Assembly: GCA_002288455.1 (NCBI GenBank)
Contig: NEUS01000022.1
Location: forward strand, 1-42,267
Reading direction: 5' to 3'
DNA length: 42,267 nt
Source: Opitutia bacterium Tous-C1TDCM
Lineage (GTDB): Bacteria; Verrucomicrobiota; Verrucomicrobiia; Opitutales; Opitutaceae
In this document: in pieces, positions 40,464-42,267 of the stretch
Position numbering within the stretch: the stretch's first letter is position 1
Layout: every line of letters begins with the position of its first letter
Notes under the pieces: model-generated
Seen by the model: the letters and a program-made list of their open reading frames with translations, nothing else
Databases searched by the model: none
What the model was told of the DNA's origin: nothing
Made by a program: the position numbers and the translations under genes

Positions 40464-41872
40464 ACCGGGATTTTCTCGTCGCCAGCGCCGCGGAAATCGC
40501 CGCCGCCGTCCGGCAACGGAGCGTCTCCGCCCGCGCCGTCACCGAACTCGCTCTCGCCCAAGTCGGCGCCACCCACGCGGACCTCAACGCGTTCACGCTC
40601 GTCACCGCCGAGCGCGCCCGCGCCGAAGCCGCCGCCGTCGACGATGCCGTGGCCGCCGGCCGCGATCCCGGCCCGCTCGCCGGCGCGCCGTACGCGGTGA
40701 AGAATCTCTTCGACCTCGCGGGCTGCGTCACCGTCGCCGGTTCCAAGATCAACCGCGAGCGCCCGCCCGCGGCCGAGGATGCCGCCTGCGTCGAGCGCCT
40801 CCGCCGCGCCGGCGCCGTCTGCCTCGGCGCCCTCAACATGGGCGAGTACGCCTACGATTTCCTGACCGACAACGCCCACGACGGCTCGACGCGCAATCCG
40901 CACGATCTCGCCCGGTCCGCCGGCGGCTCCTCCGGCGGCTGCGGCGCCGCCGTCGCCGCCGGGCTCGTGCCGTTTTCGATCGGCACCGACACCAACGGTT
41001 CGATCCGCGTGCCGTCCTCGTTCTGCGGTATCTGGGGCCTGAAGCCCACCTACGGCCGGCTCTCGCGCGCGGGCAGTTTTCCGTTTGTCGACAGCCTCGA
41101 CCATATCGGACCGTTCGCGCGCACGGTCGCCGATCTCGCCGCCGCCTACGATGCGATGCAGGGACCGGATCCGCGCGACGCCGCGTGCGCCTTCCGGCCG
41201 CCCGAGCCCGCCGGGCCCGGGATCGCCGCAGGCATCGAGGGTCTGCGCATCGCGACGCTCGGCGGCTATTTCGAGGCGCAATGCCCGCCGCAGGCCCGCT
41301 CGGCCGTGGCGGTCGTCGCCCGCGCCCTCGGGGTTTCCGCGGGCGGCCGCCGCGTCGAACTGCCGCAGGCCGGCCTCGCCCGGGCCGCCGCGTTTCTCAT
41401 CACCGCCACCGAAGGCGGCGCCCTGCACCTGGGCCGCACCCGCACCCGCGCCGGCGACTTCGATCAGAAGCTCCGCGACCGCTTCATCGCGGGCGCGCTC
41501 ACTCCGTCCGCCTGGTATGTGCACGCGCAGAAATTCCGCGCCTGGTTCCGGGCGCAGGTGCGCGAGGTTTTCCGCGAGGTCGACGTGCTGCTGGCCCCGG
41601 CGACGCCGATACCGGCTCCGTTCTTGGGCCAGGAAACGATGTCGCTCGAGGGCGTCGAAATGCCCGTCCGCGCGAACCTCGGCCTCTTCACCCAGCCGAT
41701 CAGTTTCATCGGTCTGCCGGTCGTCGCGGCCCCCGTGCACACCGCCGGCCCGCAGCCCATCGGCGTGCAACTCATCGCCGCCCCTTGGCGCGAAGCCACT
41801 TTGTTGCGCGTCGCCCGCGCGCTCGAAGCCGCCGGGGTCTGCACCGCCCCGGTGGCGCGTCTCGTCGCATGA
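40460..41872 (+). CDS. AtzE-family amidohydrolase (amidase signature)
   Basis: 470 aa. The amidase-signature triad is visible: K81 in PYAVKNLFDLAG, cis-Ser S157 (or S158) in ARSAGGSSGGCGAAVAAG and nucleophile S181 in IGTDTNGSIRVPSSFCGIWG. The segment MGEYAYDFLTDNAHDGSTRN before the Gly/Ser loop is typical of the AtzE/HpxY branch. AtzE with AtzG deaminates 1-carboxybiuret in cyanuric acid degradation, and HpxY belongs to the oxalurate branch of purine catabolism. Expected product here: ammonia plus a carboxylated urea-type or oxalate-type acid; the substrate is not proven. Coupled by ATGA overlaps to the gene on each side. AtzD, AtzF and other purine genes are not in the window. Confidence 0.93.
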   Translation: MNRDFLVASAAEIAAAVRQRSVSARAVTELALAQVGATHADLNAFTLVTAERARAEAAAVDDAVAAGRDPGPLAGAPYAVKNLFDLAGCVTVAGSKINRERPPAAEDAACVERLRRAGAVCLGALNMGEYAYDFLTDNAHDGSTRNPHDLARSAGGSSGGCGAAVAAGLVPFSIGTDTNGSIRVPSSFCGIWGLKPTYGRLSRAGSFPFVDSLDHIGPFARTVADLAAAYDAMQGPDPRDAACAFRPPEPAGPGIAAGIEGLRIATLGGYFEAQCPPQARSAVAVVARALGVSAGGRRVELPQAGLARAAAFLITATEGGALHLGRTRTRAGDFDQKLRDRFIAGALTPSAWYVHAQKFRAWFRAQVREVFREVDVLLAPATPIPAPFLGQETMSLEGVEMPVRANLGLFTQPISFIGLPVVAAPVHTAGPQPIGVQLIAAPWREATLLRVARALEAAGVCTAPVARLVA

Positions 41873-42267
41873 AGACGGACGGCGCCATCCGCGGGATTCC
41901 GGCCGAGCCGTACCCGTTTCCTTTCGAGCCGGAGGCGTGTGCGCTCCTCGTCATCGACATGCAGCGCGATTTCTTGGAGCCGGGAGGTTTCGGCGCCGCG
42001 CTCGGCAACGATGTCGCGCTGCTCCGCCGCACTATCGATCCCAACGTCCGCCTGCTCGCCGCCTGGCGGCGCGCCGGTCTCGCCGTGTTCCACACGCGCG
42101 AGGGCCACGCGCCCGACCTTTCCGATCTCCCGCCTGCGAAACTGATGCGCGCCCGCGGCGCCCTCCGCATCGGCGACCGCGGTCCGATGGGCCGGATTCT
42201 CGTCCGCGGCGAACGCGGCCATGAAATCATCCCGGAACTTTATCCCCTCCCCGGCGAACCCGTCATC
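41869..42267 (+). CDS. isochorismatase-like cysteine hydrolase, partial (runs off the right edge)
   Basis: 133 codons visible. ACALLVIDMQRDFLEPGGFG (23-42) contains the catalytic aspartate D30 of the isochorismatase-like hydrolase family, and LLAAWRRAGLAVFHTREGH (62-80) and ILVRGERGHEIIPELYPL (110-127) match the biuret/ureidoacrylate amidohydrolase branch. The catalytic lysine and cysteine would lie beyond the window end and cannot be checked. The gene overlaps the AtzE-family gene by ATGA. In related operons such hydrolases accompany AtzE/AtzH genes and act on biuret or similar N-acyl ureas. Confidence 0.9.
   Translation, partial: MKTDGAIRGIPAEPYPFPFEPEACALLVIDMQRDFLEPGGFGAALGNDVALLRRTIDPNVRLLAAWRRAGLAVFHTREGHAPDLSDLPPAKLMRARGALRIGDRGPMGRILVRGERGHEIIPELYPLPGEPVI

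Noticed and set aside
40460..41872. Glutamyl-tRNA amidotransferase subunit A (gatA) for the amidase gene
   Set aside because: The DUF4089 and AtzH partners, the MGEYAYDFLTDNAHDG segment and the hydrolase neighbour fit AtzE/HpxY; no gatB or gatC lies nearby.

Overview
The window is a GC-rich chromosomal segment. Its gene families point to the Verrucomicrobia, most likely Opitutaceae: a eukaryotic-type (class II) glutamine synthetase, a TonB-dependent receptor, secreted DUF1080 and SMP-30 proteins, a DUF2851 protein, a DUF4214 protein, glgC, and intergenic spacers built of short repeated words. This lineage call is inference from gene content. I saw no rRNA, tRNA, CRISPR array, IS element or prophage gene. 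Nearly all of the window is protein-coding and spacers are short.

Layout. 1-5.8 kb (minus strand): O-antigen-ligase-like membrane protein, secreted FecR-domain protein and a CHASE2-type class III nucleotide cyclase, with a possible DUF1080 remnant at the left edge. 5.85-7.05 kb: class II glutamine synthetase as a single-gene unit, with a good sigma-54-type promoter and a clear intrinsic terminator. 7.17-8.8 kb (plus): very small kinase-like protein, PP2C phosphatase and a gamma-glutamylcyclotransferase-fold protein. 8.85-10.65 kb (minus): SRP RNA followed by dnaX, whose tau form needs a -1 frameshift at a ten-A tract. 10.7-12.2 kb (minus): ECF-type sigma factor, small membrane protein (probable anti-sigma) and Spy/CpxP-like LTxxQ protein. 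12.5-14.2 kb: long-form leuA. 14.4-16.9 kb (minus): SMP-30, DUF1080 and VOC genes. 17-21.2 kb (minus): housekeeping operon ruvX-truA-comF-accD-folC. 21.3-22.5 kb: MoeB/ThiF-rhodanese protein. 22.6-25.4 kb (minus): class IV aminotransferase, HTH protein with a perfect dyad upstream, SDR and RbsD/FucU. 25.5-28.3 kb (plus): MBL hydrolase with HTH-like N-terminus, 3-hydroxyisobutyrate-dehydrogenase-type reductase and a crystallin/DUF4214 secreted protein. 28.3-32.6 kb: glgC divergent from an NDP-sugar epimerase and glmS, i.e. glycogen and envelope sugar supply. 32.7-36.4 kb: DUF2851, a small secreted protein and a His-rich TPR protein.

36.4-42.3 kb is the most system-like locus. A GntR/FCD regulator diverges across a 26-bp palindromic operator from a TonB-dependent receptor. 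Next comes a single protein fusing an AtzH/HpxZ-like domain to an AtzG/HpxX-like DUF4089 domain, then an AtzE-family amidase and an isochorismatase-type hydrolase that runs off the window; the last three genes overlap by ATGA. In known systems these parts degrade carboxybiuret, biuret or oxalurate. Here they sit behind an outer-membrane receptor, which suggests a regulated uptake-and-hydrolysis route for a nitrogen-rich amide or ureide. The substrate is inferred, not shown.

Other points of interest: the dnaX slip site, loss of all four zinc cysteines in AccD and part of the set in DnaX, the mini-kinase/PP2C pair, the sigma-54 promoter at the glutamine synthetase gene, and a 33-bp inverted repeat that supplies the 3' end of the DUF2851 gene.
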